This document shows positions 19,993-28,629 of a DNA stretch of 38,116 nt, one piece after another. The stretch spans positions 1 to 38,116 of the forward strand of contig NZ_JAUEDK010000042.1 of NCBI RefSeq assembly GCF_030385785.1, given 5' to 3'. Position numbers and translations under genes: made by a program. Source of the stretch: Crenobacter oryzisoli (GTDB lineage Bacteria; Pseudomonadota; Gammaproteobacteria; Burkholderiales; Chromobacteriaceae). Every line of letters starts with the position of its first letter. Position 1 is the first letter of the stretch. Below the pieces are notes generated by a model, which was not told where the DNA came from, made no database searches, and saw only the letters and a list, made by a program, of their open reading frames with translations.

Positions 19993-20035
19993 CGCCCGCT
20001 TTTTGGCCGTCCCCACCCAACCAGGAGGAAACACC

Positions 20036-20542
20036 ATGCAGCACACCATGCACCGCTGGACTTCGGTACTCGTTCTGAGCCTCGGCCTGATCGCCGCGCC
20101 GCTGGCCCATGCCGCCAAACCGCCGCTGACGGTGGTGAAGGACTATATGGCCGGCTGGAACGCGCACGACCCGAACCAGGCGGCGATGAATATGGATGTG
20201 AACGTCGAGTACTATGACGTCACCGTCGGCGAGGCGCAGCAGGGTGTGGTGGTGGCGCGCGACAATGTGATCAAGTTCTTTATCGCGAGCTTTCCCGACC
20301 TGAAGTGGAGCATGGTGGGCGACCCGATCGTCACGCGCGACGCGGTGGTGTTCCGCTGGCAGTTCACCGGCACCAACACCGGCCCGAACATCGACGCCAC
20401 CGTCAACGAAGGCAAGCCGACCGGCAAACCGATCGCGCTGTCCGGCCTGAGCATGATCAAGGTCAGGGACGGCAAGATCGTCTATCAGGGCGACTATTAC
20501 GACGCGCTGTCGCTCAACAAGCAGCTGGGCAATATCAAGTAA
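20036..20542 (+). CDS. Secreted SnoaL/NTF2-like protein
   Basis: This 168-residue protein has a clear Sec signal (TSVLVLSLGLIAAPLAHA, cleavage before AKPP). The mature SnoaL/ester-cyclase-like fold is suggested by YMAGWNAHDPNQAA near the start, FPDLKWSMVGDPIV, VVFRWQFTGTNTG and DGKIVYQGDYYD at the end. Some family members are cyclases or hydrolases and others only bind ligands; no function can be assigned. A perfect AGGAGG eight bases before the ATG shows strong translation. It follows the importer-dehydrogenase operon on the same strand, behind a compound hairpin, and may be co-regulated. Confidence 0.85.
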   Translation: MQHTMHRWTSVLVLSLGLIAAPLAHAAKPPLTVVKDYMAGWNAHDPNQAAMNMDVNVEYYDVTVGEAQQGVVVARDNVIKFFIASFPDLKWSMVGDPIVTRDAVVFRWQFTGTNTGPNIDATVNEGKPTGKPIALSGLSMIKVRDGKIVYQGDYYDALSLNKQLGNIK

Positions 20543-20594
20543 CGCAACGGGGGCCTGTCGTACGAGGCGTACGGCGGGCCTGCGACAGCGGGTC

Positions 20595-20613
20595 AGCGGC
20601 GCTTAGCGCCGCT
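20595..20613. terminator. Hairpin between convergent genes
   Basis: A perfect stem AGCGGCGC/GCGCCGCT with a three-base loop lies between the SnoaL-like gene and the convergent MFS gene. There is no T run, so its role as a terminator is weak. Confidence 0.35.
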
Positions 20614-20667
20614 CACAAAGAGCAAGTTCTGCGACAAGGTGCACCGACGCAGCATTTGAATAGGCAC

Positions 20668-21924
20668 TCAGCCATCCGGCTTGATACGGCGGCACGCCGC
20701 GAGCAGCGAGAGGTCGTAGCCGATCTTGAGCACGCCGCAGACGACCAGCGGCACCCCGGCCCAGCCCAGCGTCAGGAGCGCGCCTGCCAGCGTGGGGCCG
20801 AGCGCCGCAGCCAGACTGCGCGGGACCGCCGTGAAGCTGGCCGCCGCCGGCCGCTCCGGCGGCGTGACGACGGCCATCACATACGCGGTGCGCGTCGGCA
20901 CGTCCATTTGCGACAGCGCGCTGCGCACGAGCAGCAGCGCCAGCGTCAACGGCAACGAGGGGGTGAACGCGGCAGCGATCAGGCAGAGGCTCGCCGGGAT
21001 ATGCGTGAACACCATCGTGTTCAGCAGGCCGATCTTGCGCGACAGCGGCGCCGCGGCGAGCTGGGAGCCTGCACTCAGCAGCCCCGCCCAGAAGAAGAAC
21101 CCACCCGCGGCGCCGAGCGACAGACCGAAGCGCTGCATCAGCCACAAGGACAGCAACGAGTTGACCACCAGCCCGCCGGCAAAGGCATCCACGCTGAAGA
21201 GCAGGGCCAGGCGGATGACGATGCGGCGTGACGGCCCGAGCGGCGCGCTGGCGGCGTGGCTCGATGCGGACGGCGCGGGCAGGCGGCGATACAGCAGCCA
21301 AATCGCGCCCCCGGTCAGCGCGTAGACGACGAACATCGCACGCAGGGCAGCGAGCCGCGTCAGACCGGTGTGCACCGCCAGCCAGTCCGGCAGCGCCGCC
21401 GCCAGCGCGCCGAGCGCGGCGCAGAGCGCTCCGACCAGACTGTAGCGTGCGAACACCGCGGTGCGCGCGTCGGGGGCCGCCGATTCCGCCAGCCTTGCCT
21501 GCTCGAGCGGCAGGAACAGGCTGACGTCGCCGGAGCTGGGGTTGAGCGTGCCGACGAAGGCGACGATCAGCAGCGGCCACAACGAGGTCAGGCCGGCAAA
21601 GCCCGCCCCGGTAGCGGCCATCAACGCGGCGGCAACGAGCAGCATGCGACGTGGCGGATAACGGCCGCCGAGCAGGCCGACCGCGATGGTCGCCAGGGCC
21701 GAGCCGATCAGCGTCGTGCTGCTGATCAGCCCCACGTCCAGCTGTCCGAAACCGAGCGCCAGCAGGTAGGCGGGCAGCAGCACGGCGATGAAGCCGTCGC
21801 AGAAGCCGCGCAGGCCGCGGCTGGCGAGTAGCAGCCAGACCGACGGGGCGGCACCCTCGGGCAGCAGCAGGCGCGACAGGCGGCCGCCGGGAGCAGGCAA
21901 CGAGGCACCCTTCGGTGTGCGCAT
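20668..21924 (-). CDS. MFS transporter
   Basis: This 418-residue membrane protein has about twelve predicted helices in two halves, with a cytoplasmic loop around residue 210 (RRLPAPSASSH). The loop between helices 2 and 3 (GLLGGRYPPRRMLLVAAAL) resembles the MFS loop 2-3 motif. The substrate is unknown; drug:H+ antiporters have this general form. GGAG eight bases before the ATG at 21924 supports this start over one nine codons upstream. It is divergent from the nucleosidase gene and convergent with the SnoaL-like gene. Confidence 0.88.
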   Translation of the reverse strand: MRTPKGASLPAPGGRLSRLLLPEGAAPSVWLLLASRGLRGFCDGFIAVLLPAYLLALGFGQLDVGLISSTTLIGSALATIAVGLLGGRYPPRRMLLVAAALMAATGAGFAGLTSLWPLLIVAFVGTLNPSSGDVSLFLPLEQARLAESAAPDARTAVFARYSLVGALCAALGALAAALPDWLAVHTGLTRLAALRAMFVVYALTGGAIWLLYRRLPAPSASSHAASAPLGPSRRIVIRLALLFSVDAFAGGLVVNSLLSLWLMQRFGLSLGAAGGFFFWAGLLSAGSQLAAAPLSRKIGLLNTMVFTHIPASLCLIAAAFTPSLPLTLALLLVRSALSQMDVPTRTAYVMAVVTPPERPAAASFTAVPRSLAAALGPTLAGALLTLGWAGVPLVVCGVLKIGYDLSLLAACRRIKPDG

Positions 21925-22179
21925 CACGCGGTCTCCGCCAGTACGGCACAAGCAGGCGGGCCATCACGTGCCGGCGGCTGAGTCTGATGGGTCATGGGCT
22001 TTCCTCGGGCCGGTGCGCCGCGACGGGTTTTGCACCGGCCAAATCCGGCTGCTTCGCACGGTCACCCTATGAAGTAGCATGAACAAGGCATCCCTGCAGG
22101 ATGTTGCGCAGGGCATGCCGGCCCCATACAGTTCGCTGATCCTCTTCATTGATTCGTTCTCGTAGAACGCTACCCACCC
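21925..22179. other. Divergent control region of the MFS and nucleosidase genes
   Basis: This gap of 255 bases must hold both promoters. No consensus pair was found on either strand. Confidence 0.35.
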
Positions 22180-22782
22180 GTGAAAATCATCGTCCTCTTC
22201 CCCACCAAGACCGAAGCGCAGTTCTTCGACCATCCCGCCGCCGAGGTGGCGTTCTGCGGCGTAGGCCTGACCGCCACTGCCTGTGCCACCACCCGGCTGA
22301 TCCTGGAGCGCCGGCCCGACGTGCTGATCCTGGCCGGCATCGCCGGGGTGTATCCCGGTTCGCGCTACAAGATCGGCGACACCGTGCTGGTGGCGAGCGA
22401 GCGCGAAGCGGACCTGGGCTTTTTCACGCCGCAAGGCTTCCGTCACCTGGCCGAGCTCGACCTCGACATGGATTTCGAGGTGAACGCGGTGCTGCACTGC
22501 CCACACCTGCCGGCCGACCCGCCGCTGCCGCTGGCGCACAGCAACTCGCTGAACGCGGCGATCGCGCCGTTCGTGGCGACCGAGGGCATCGACGTGGAAA
22601 ACATGGAAGGCGCGGCGTTCTTCCATGCCTGTCTTGCAGCCGGGCAGCGCTTCTACGAGGTGCGCTCGGTCTCCAACGAGGTGAAGCTGGAGCACGACGA
22701 CTGGGACTTCGAGACCTCGATCCGCAACCTCACCCGCGGCGTCAACGCGCTGATCGACCATCTGCTGGCGCAGGCCGCGTAG
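22180..22782 (+). CDS. Purine nucleosidase/phosphorylase-family protein (futalosine or MTA/SAH hydrolase-like)
   Basis: This 200-residue protein belongs to the nucleoside phosphorylase/nucleosidase superfamily. An N-terminal strand MKIIVLFPTKTEA is followed by VLILAGIAGVYPG, GDTVLVASEREAD, and the characteristic substrate motif ENMEGAAFFHAC near position 148. VRSVSNEV follows, close to futalosine hydrolase (MqnB) and MTA/SAH nucleosidase motifs. It would cleave the N-glycosidic bond of a purine nucleoside. No other menaquinone futalosine-pathway gene is near, so the substrate is open. The start is GTG without a clear ribosome-binding site. At 200 residues it is shorter than most relatives. 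Confidence 0.75.
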   Translation: MKIIVLFPTKTEAQFFDHPAAEVAFCGVGLTATACATTRLILERRPDVLILAGIAGVYPGSRYKIGDTVLVASEREADLGFFTPQGFRHLAELDLDMDFEVNAVLHCPHLPADPPLPLAHSNSLNAAIAPFVATEGIDVENMEGAAFFHACLAAGQRFYEVRSVSNEVKLEHDDWDFETSIRNLTRGVNALIDHLLAQAA

Positions 22783-22884
22783 CGTTTGCACGGCGCCGAA
22801 AGCTGTTCTGCGCGCATCCCCATGTTTCGCTTGGCCCCGCCGCCCTAGCGTGGGGACTCCTTTCCCACCTTAGTTAAGGAGCGA

Positions 22885-22995
22885 ATGATGCGTGCAGTGC
22901 GAATCGAACGATACGGGCCGGCGAGATCGTTGCGCTGGGCTCCGCCGGCGCCTCGAACCGGGCTGCCGGCCTCCCCCCGTATCGACCAAATGTAA
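22885..22995 (+). pseudogene. Remnant of a quinone oxidoreductase (zinc-type alcohol dehydrogenase) gene start
   Basis: A good AAGGAG is followed by ATG ATG and a 36-codon frame. It reads MMRAVRIERYGPARSLRWA and then PPAPRTG before ending soon after. The first 25 residues look like the start of NADPH:quinone reductases (…IERYGGPEVLRW…P.PG). The rest of such a gene (about 300 residues) is absent, and the frame runs into the control region of the Asr-like gene. It is probably a truncated relic, perhaps cut when the Asr-like region was duplicated or inserted. It is recognised by pattern only. Confidence 0.4.
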
Positions 22996-23217
22996 CCGTC
23001 TTCACATTGTTACCCGCTTGCGGCCCCGGCGATCGGTGCCGGCTTCGGCCTGCGTGGGCATTGAACTAGCCGCTGCACCGCCCTTTTCTCATCGTTTTCA
23101 GGCTCTAGGCCGGCGGGGTCGGACATCCGGCCCTGCATACACGGTAACACCAGCCCACATGGCGTTACACGCGCTTACTTTTGCCACACAGACGCTCCGG
23201 GGCTGGGTTCGTAGTAT
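22991..23217 (+). promoter_or_regulatory. Promoter and response-regulator-type boxes of Asr-like gene 1
   Basis: Within the 502-base gap before Asr-like gene 1, the distal inverted pair TGTAAC (22991-22996) and GTTAC (23009-23013) is followed by GGTAAC (23143-23148) and the proximal repeat GTTACA (23164-23169) and CTTAC (23174-23178). The -10 TAGTAT is at 23212-23217, with no consensus -35, as expected for an activated promoter. CACATGGCGTTACA at the proximal site matches the E. coli RstA box (TACATNTNGTTACA) at all but two fixed positions. The box, -10 and start spacing is identical in the two paralogues. Confidence 0.65.
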
Positions 23218-23575
23218 GCAGTTCAAGGACGCGCCGACAACGACGCCACACCGAGATTCAAAACCCTACGACGAGGTAACCATCATGAAAAAACTGACCC
23301 TGATCGCCCTGTCCGCCGTGTTTGGTCTGGCTTCCGCTGCCGGCTTCGCCGCCGAAGCCAAACCGGCTGCCGCCCCGGTGAAAGTTGCCGCTTCGGCTCC
23401 GGCCGCCGCCCCGGCCGTGAAACACAAGGCCACCAAGCACACCCACAAGGCTGCCAAAAAGCCGGCCGCTTCCGCCGCCGCCCAGAAGGCCCAGGCCGCC
23501 AAGGACGCTTCGGCACCGGCCGTGAAACACAAGGCCATCAAGCACACCCACATGACGGCCAAGAAGCCGGCCGCC
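23164..23575 (+). repeat. Direct repeat copy A (Asr-like gene and promoter)
   Basis: This 412-base segment, from the proximal box through codon 97, has an almost identical copy in the same orientation at 29775-30186. It probably arose by duplication of the gene with its promoter. Confidence 0.85.
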
Positions 23576-23689
23576 GTCGTCCAGAAAGCCCAGGCCGCCA
23601 AGGACGCTTCGGCACCGGCCGTGAAGCACAAGGCCATCAAGCACACCCACATGACGGCCAAGAAGCCGGCCGCTTCCGCCACCAAGTAA
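23285..23689 (+). CDS. Asr-like secreted Lys/Ala-rich protein 1
   Basis: This 134-residue protein has a Sec signal (KKLTLIALSAVFGLASAAGFAA) and a low-complexity basic mature part built of Ala, Lys, Pro, His and Thr. This composition and the repeated AQKAQAAK pattern resemble the E. coli acid-shock protein Asr, a disordered periplasmic protein made at low pH. A 33-codon unit (QKAQAAKDASAPAVKHKAIK and so on) occurs in tandem at about 23483 and 23582. GAGG before the ATG supports the start. The first 97 residues are identical to Asr-like protein 3 at 29896. Function in this organism is inferred only. Confidence 0.75.
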   Translation: MKKLTLIALSAVFGLASAAGFAAEAKPAAAPVKVAASAPAAAPAVKHKATKHTHKAAKKPAASAAAQKAQAAKDASAPAVKHKAIKHTHMTAKKPAAVVQKAQAAKDASAPAVKHKAIKHTHMTAKKPAASATK

Positions 23690-23712
23690 GCTGAACCGGC
23701 ACCGCTCATGAC

Positions 23713-23736
23713 AAGCCTCGCTCGCTAGCGGGGCTT
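23713..23736. terminator. Hairpin terminator between convergent genes
   Basis: A 9-bp stem (AAGCCTCGC with GCGGGGCTT, one G-T pair) around a 6-base loop lies between Asr-like gene 1 and the convergent DUF3422 gene. The T tracts are short on both strands. Confidence 0.55.
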
Positions 23737-23791
23737 TGTGCTGACGGATGGCCGTCGGGGCAGACCGGCGTCGGATCGACGCCGGTCGACG

Positions 23792-25069
23792 CTAGTGGTG
23801 CTGTCCTGCCAGCGTGAACTTCTTGCGCAACCTGCGCACCCCGAAGAAGACGCCCAGCGCCACCGGGGCGATCAGCATGCCTTCCACCACCTCGGGTTCG
23901 ATGGCCAACCCGCCGCCCTTGAGTGCCTTCAGCCCTACCCCGACCAGGCTCAGCACGTAGTAGGAAATCGCGGCCACCGACAGGCCCTCCACCGCGTGCT
24001 GCATGTGCAGCTGGGTCTGCGCCGTGCGGTTCATCCCCTGCAGCAAGGCGTGGGTTTGCCGCTCCTGCGCCAGATTGACCCGGGTACGCAACAGGTCGAT
24101 CGCGCGGGCGACCAAGGTGGCCAGCTGTTCCTGCCGGGCCTGGACAGTCTGGCAGGTGTCCATCGCCGGTGCCTGCCGGCGCTCCATGAATTCGCCAATG
24201 GTCGGGACGCCCTCGATGCGCTCTTCGCGCAGTTCGACGATGCGCGCCGACAGCAAACGGTCGTAGGCGCGCGATGCGCTGAAGCGGTTGCTGTAGGCGC
24301 TCAACGCCTGCACCCGCACGGCCAGGTGGGTCAGCGACTGTAGCAGCGCCGGGTCTTCGCTGCCGTCGGCGTTGGCGTCCATGCGCTCCATGATGGCCGA
24401 CAGTTCGGCCTCGAGCTTGCTCAGTGTGCCGGCCATGGTGCGGGCGATCGGCAGCGCCAAAAGCGCCATCATCCGGTAGGTCTCGATTTCGGACAGGCGC
24501 TGCAGCAGACGCCCCACCTGCGCCTCGCGGAAGTCCAGGTCCAGCACCAGGAAGCGCGAGAACCCGTCCGGGTTGATGTGCCAGTCGCACCAGACCTCGC
24601 CCCCGGTCAGCACCCGGCTGCCGACCAGTACGGGCCCGGTGAACCACTGCCTGAGCGAGCCGTGGGTGCGGGCCGCCACGTCGCCGCAGAGGACTTCGGC
24701 GTGCAGCGCCACCAGCCGCTTGCCCTGCAGCTGTGCGAGCCACGGCTCGGGTACGCGGCTGATCGCCGTGTTGGAAAACGGCTCGCCACGTGCCCCTTCC
24801 AGCACGAAGGTGAAGGTGGAGAACTCGATGTGGCGCTCCCATTTCAGGTGGAAGCCATCGTGCTGAAACCGGAAATGGCTGGCCGACGGGGGCGGCGGCG
24901 CGATGCCGAACGCGGCGCACAGCTCGGCGATCAGCCGCGGGTGCACCTCGCCATCCGGTTCATCGGAGTAGACGGCCAGGTGGGAGAGCCGGGCGGGCCC
25001 CTCCAGACGCAGGAAGGGACGGGCGTGTGCTTCGCCTGCCAAGGGCCCCCGCAGGGCGTGATCCAGCAT
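23792..25069 (-). CDS. DUF3422 family membrane-anchored protein
   Basis: This 425-residue protein matches the DUF3422 family by its start (RGPLAGEAHARPF), the HFRFQHDGFHLKWERHIEFSTFTF-type middle region, and the sequence around ETYRMMALLALPIA. The C-terminal part has two membrane helices (about AISYYVLSLVGVGLKAL and MLIAPVALGVFFGVRR), so the large N-terminal part is probably cytoplasmic. Coiled-coil-like helices are likely between residues 210 and 350. Its biochemical role is unknown. AGGA nine bases before the ATG supports the start. It is divergent from the GGDEF/EAL gene and convergent with Asr-like gene 1. Confidence 0.85.
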   Translation of the reverse strand: MLDHALRGPLAGEAHARPFLRLEGPARLSHLAVYSDEPDGEVHPRLIAELCAAFGIAPPPPSASHFRFQHDGFHLKWERHIEFSTFTFVLEGARGEPFSNTAISRVPEPWLAQLQGKRLVALHAEVLCGDVAARTHGSLRQWFTGPVLVGSRVLTGGEVWCDWHINPDGFSRFLVLDLDFREAQVGRLLQRLSEIETYRMMALLALPIARTMAGTLSKLEAELSAIMERMDANADGSEDPALLQSLTHLAVRVQALSAYSNRFSASRAYDRLLSARIVELREERIEGVPTIGEFMERRQAPAMDTCQTVQARQEQLATLVARAIDLLRTRVNLAQERQTHALLQGMNRTAQTQLHMQHAVEGLSVAAISYYVLSLVGVGLKALKGGGLAIEPEVVEGMLIAPVALGVFFGVRRLRKKFTLAGQHH

Positions 25070-25370
25070 GGTTCGATTCCTGTCTGTGGTTTTCCTGCAA
25101 TGCGGCAGCGGCTTGCCCCCGCGATTCGCCGGGGAGTAACCGCCCCAGCCACGTTGTCGTCCGACAATCGACAGTCTACCGTCATCATCCGTTTCGCCAA
25201 GGCAGGAAGCAACGCTTCATACGTTTTGGTCGCGGCGGGAAACGTCTCCTGTTTCCAAATTGCCAGTTAGGGACGCCGACCCGCCTTTCGTCGCCATCAT
25301 GGTAGACAAGGTGGCACAACGTTATGATTGCGCCTATCTCATCGCAGTTGAAATGCGAACGGGCATTTTT
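25070..25370. other. Divergent control region of the DUF3422 and GGDEF/EAL genes
   Basis: About 300 bases without a supported gene. A candidate -10 TATGAT at 25323-25328 faces the GGDEF/EAL gene and lacks a good -35. If it is used, translation must start at 25353 or 25371 rather than at the upstream ATG. Confidence 0.35.
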
Positions 25371-27926
25371 ATGTATATCGAATCCTCTTATCCCAATGCC
25401 CAGGAGATCCTCGCACAGACGCTAGAGCAGGCCGGCGATGGTGTGGTGATTGTGGACGCCAACCACTGCATCACACTGTTCAACAAGGCTGCCGAAACGC
25501 TCTGGGGCCGCTGCCGCGACGAGGTGCTGGGCCAACACATCGGCCAGCTGATGCCATTTGCGCCGCTGTCGAAGCTCATTGCCTCCGACGGGACGGGCGG
25601 CTCGAACCCCGTTGTCGGCTCGAGCATGGAGGTGACCATCGAGCGTCGGGACGGCGCGACCCTGTGCGGTGCATTGTCCGTCTCCAAGCTGCGGGTGGAG
25701 GGTGCGGTTTTCCACGCGATCTTCATCAGGGACGTCACCGAGGAGGCGCGCCGCCGGGAGGAACTGCGCCTGCTGTCGCTGGGGGCCAACGAGACCGCCA
25801 ACGCGGTGGTGATCACCGGGGCCGACAGCCGGATCATCTACGTCAACGCCGGCTTTACCCGCATGCTGGGTTACGAGCTCGCCGAGGCACGCGGCAAGAT
25901 TCCCAGTCAGCTGCTGTCAGGCCAGCATACCGACCCCCAGGTCATCGAGTACGCCAAATCGCACGTGGCGTTGCAGCAGGACTTTCACGTCGAAATCCTG
26001 GTCTACGACAAGCAGAACAGGCCGCTGTGGATCTCGGCGATGATCAACCCGGTGTTCAACGACGCTGGCCAGCTCCAGAACATGGTTGCCGTCTACGCCA
26101 ACATCACCCACACCAAGATGCACGAGGTGCTGCAGCACAAGGTGCTGAACGCCATGGTGAGGGAGGCTCCGCTGCTGGAGGTGGCGGAACTGATTTGCCG
26201 GGAAGTGGAGCACATCGCGCCCGATGTGGTGGTGTCGATCCTGCGCGTGGATGCGGAGGATCGGCTGCGGCCGCTCGCCGCTCCCAGCCTGCCCGACCCT
26301 ATCGCGCAAGCAATCGACGGCTTAGCCATCGGCCCCGATGTCGGCGCCTGCGGCTCGGCAGCGTACTGGGGCGAGCAGGTGGTGGCGACCGACATCACCA
26401 CCGACCCGCGCTGGGCATTGCACAAGCACCTGTTTCTGCCGCTGGGCCTGGTCGCCTGCTGGTCGAACCCGATCAAGGCCAGCGACGGCCGGGTGCTGGG
26501 CACCTTGGCCTTCTACTACCGCGCTCATCGCGAACCCGACGCCTTCCTCGAGCGCTTGTCCGTCGTCTGCGAGCACCTGTGCGCCCTCGCGCTGGAACGC
26601 GACGAGGCCCGCGTGAACATCCGCAAGCTGGCCTTCTACGACGTGCTGACCGGGCTGCCCAACCGCCGCCGCCTATACGCCAAGGCGACCCAGGCCATTG
26701 AGGAGGTGATGCGTTCGGGCGCTCCGCTGGCCGTGCTGTTTGTCGACCTGGACCGGTTCAAGCAGGTCAACGATTCGTTGGGCCATGCGGTAGGGGACGA
26801 GCTGCTGTGTGAGACGGCTCTGCGCATCAAGGCGCAACTGCGCGAATGCGATATCGTCGGACGCCTGTCGGGCGACGAGTTCGTGATCGTTGCCCCCGAT
26901 TGCAACAGCCACCAGGCCGCCGAGATCGCGGAGCGTTTGCTGGCGGGTCTGTCCCGGCCTATCGTCATCGGCGGGGTGAAGCTGCGCTCGTCCGCCAGCA
27001 TCGGCATCAGCCTGTACCCCGACAGCGGCCACCATATCGAACAACTGCTGCAGCATGCCGATATGGCGATGTACCAGGCCAAGATGGCCGGGCGCCACCG
27101 CTGTTGCTTCTTCAGCGCCGAGATGGACCGGCAGGTGCAGGAACGTCAGGCGCTGGAGCTGGCGCTGCGCGAGGCGCTCGAGCAAAAGCAGCTGCAGCTG
27201 CATTACCAGCCGCAAGTCCGGCTTGGGGATAGCCGGCTGTACGGCGTCGAGGCGCTGGCACGCTGGCATCACCCCCAGCTGGGCGACGTGTCGCCGGCCC
27301 GGTTCGTACCGCTGGCCGAAGAATGCGGGCTGGTCATGGAGCTGGGCCACTGGGCCTTGCACGAGGCCTGCCGGCAATTGGCCGAGTGGCGCCGCCGCGG
27401 CCTCGCCATCCCCGCCGTGTCGGTGAACCTGTCGCCGAAGAACTTCCATCACCTCGGGCTTCCCAGGCTGATCGCCGACATCCTGCGGCAACATGGGTTG
27501 AGCCCAACCGACCTGACGCTGGAAATGACGGAGAGCGTGCTGATGGACGGCTCCCCGGAAACCCTGTCGACGATTTCGGCCCTCCACGAGCAGGGTGTGC
27601 GCCTGTCGATCGACGATTTCGGCACCGGCTACTCCAGCCTTGGCTACCTCCACCGCCTGCCGGTCGACGAACTCAAGCTCGACAAGCGCTTCGTGCACGA
27701 TCTGGACAACGACGAGGCGGCCAGGGCGCTGACCCATGCGATCATCCGGATCGGCGAGAGCCTGCACCTGACGGTGGTAGCGGAGGGGGTGGAAAGCGAA
27801 ACCCAGCGGTGCTTCCTGGCGAAGAGTGGTTGTCAGGTGGCGCAGGGCTATCTGTTTGCGCGCCCGATGCCCGTCGAAGCGCTGGAGCGGTGGATGACGA
27901 CGACGCTGGCCTGCGCATCGACCTGA
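25371..27926 (+). CDS. PAS-PAS-GAF-GGDEF-EAL cyclic-di-GMP signalling protein (DosP-like layout)
   Basis: From MYIESSYPN the protein is 851 residues with two PAS domains (about 10-125 and 135-250), GAF (265-410), GGDEF (415-575) and EAL (590-840). The GGDEF motif reads SGDEF (500-504). The EAL motif is intact (EALAR at about 627), as are the downstream catalytic motifs NLSPKNF, EMTESV, DDFGTGYSSL, KLDKRF, EGVE and QGY. It should hydrolyse cyclic-di-GMP and might still make it. The order and the second-PAS sequence resemble E. coli DosP, but the heme-binding His segment of its first PAS is not seen. No transmembrane segment is evident. The start is uncertain: in-frame ATGs at 25299 and 25353 have no better ribosome-binding site. 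Confidence 0.93.
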   Translation: MYIESSYPNAQEILAQTLEQAGDGVVIVDANHCITLFNKAAETLWGRCRDEVLGQHIGQLMPFAPLSKLIASDGTGGSNPVVGSSMEVTIERRDGATLCGALSVSKLRVEGAVFHAIFIRDVTEEARRREELRLLSLGANETANAVVITGADSRIIYVNAGFTRMLGYELAEARGKIPSQLLSGQHTDPQVIEYAKSHVALQQDFHVEILVYDKQNRPLWISAMINPVFNDAGQLQNMVAVYANITHTKMHEVLQHKVLNAMVREAPLLEVAELICREVEHIAPDVVVSILRVDAEDRLRPLAAPSLPDPIAQAIDGLAIGPDVGACGSAAYWGEQVVATDITTDPRWALHKHLFLPLGLVACWSNPIKASDGRVLGTLAFYYRAHREPDAFLERLSVVCEHLCALALERDEARVNIRKLAFYDVLTGLPNRRRLYAKATQAIEEVMRSGAPLAVLFVDLDRFKQVNDSLGHAVGDELLCETALRIKAQLRECDIVGRLSGDEFVIVAPDCNSHQAAEIAERLLAGLSRPIVIGGVKLRSSASIGISLYPDSGHHIEQLLQHADMAMYQAKMAGRHRCCFFSAEMDRQVQERQALELALREALEQKQLQLHYQPQVRLGDSRLYGVEALARWHHPQLGDVSPARFVPLAEECGLVMELGHWALHEACRQLAEWRRRGLAIPAVSVNLSPKNFHHLGLPRLIADILRQHGLSPTDLTLEMTESVLMDGSPETLSTISALHEQGVRLSIDDFGTGYSSLGYLHRLPVDELKLDKRFVHDLDNDEAARALTHAIIRIGESLHLTVVAEGVESETQRCFLAKSGCQVAQGYLFARPMPVEALERWMTTTLACAST

Positions 27927-28027
27927 CATGGGGTTTTCAGGGCGTGCCCCAGCGGACGGCGACGGCCATAATCCAAGAGGGAGGCGGCCCGGTCCACCCC
28001 GTGGCCATGACTCAAACGGAGGGGTAT

Positions 28028-28375
28028 ATGCGCTTCGAAGCTTTCTCTTTCGGCTCCATCCGCATCGATGGGGTCACCTATGAGCACGACGTGGTGATCG
28101 ACCGTGGGCAGGTCCGCAAGCGCAAGAAGAAATTGTCGAAGCCGTTCCGCGCCGCCTATGGGCATACCCCGCTGTCCATCGAGGAAGACATTCCGTGGGA
28201 ATGCCGATGGCTGATCATCGGCACCGGCAGCGGGGCGCTGCCGGTGATGGACGAAGTGAGGCGGGAGGCCGAGCGCCGCAGAGTCGCATTGCTGATCGTG
28301 CCGACGGCAGAGGCGATCACGAAGTTGCAGGAACAGCCTGACGACACCAACGCGATCCTGCATCTCACCTGCTAA
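28028..28375 (+). CDS. Mth938-like domain protein
   Basis: This 115-residue protein of the Mth938/NDUFAF3 (DUF498) family shows FGSIRIDGVTYEHDVVID at the start, LIIGTGSGALPV in the middle and the typical end AILHLTC. The fold is known; bacterial function is not, although the eukaryotic relative NDUFAF3 helps assemble respiratory complex I. GGAGGGG five bases before the ATG is a strong ribosome-binding site. It lies 101 bases after the GGDEF/EAL gene and could be co-transcribed with it. Confidence 0.85.
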   Translation: MRFEAFSFGSIRIDGVTYEHDVVIDRGQVRKRKKKLSKPFRAAYGHTPLSIEEDIPWECRWLIIGTGSGALPVMDEVRREAERRRVALLIVPTAEAITKLQEQPDDTNAILHLTC

Positions 28376-28508
28376 CCTGAGGGTCTCTCTTGCTTCCCCC
28401 ATCGCCTGCCGAGCCTCGAAGCGAGGCTCGCGGCTTGTCCAGTCTTTATTACCGCGACGAGTGCGGCCCTGCAAGCCCCGACGGATGCCCGCCACGCTCG
28501 CACAAGCC

Positions 28509-28562
28509 GTTACATCCCCTTACCTTTGCCACACAGACGCTCCTCATCGGGATTCCTAGTAT
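28509..28562 (+). promoter_or_regulatory. Promoter of Asr-like gene 2
   Basis: GTTACA (28509-28514), CTTAC (28519-28523), the conserved TTTGCCACACAGACGCT and -10 TAGTAT (28557-28562) recur with the same spacing (48 bases box to -10, 73 from -10 to ATG) as for Asr-like genes 1 and 3. No distal TGTAAC element was seen here. Confidence 0.65.
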
Positions 28563-28629
28563 CCAGTCAAGGACGCGCCGACAACGACGCCAAGCCGATG
28601 TGAAACCAAACGATTTGAGGAGTACCGGC

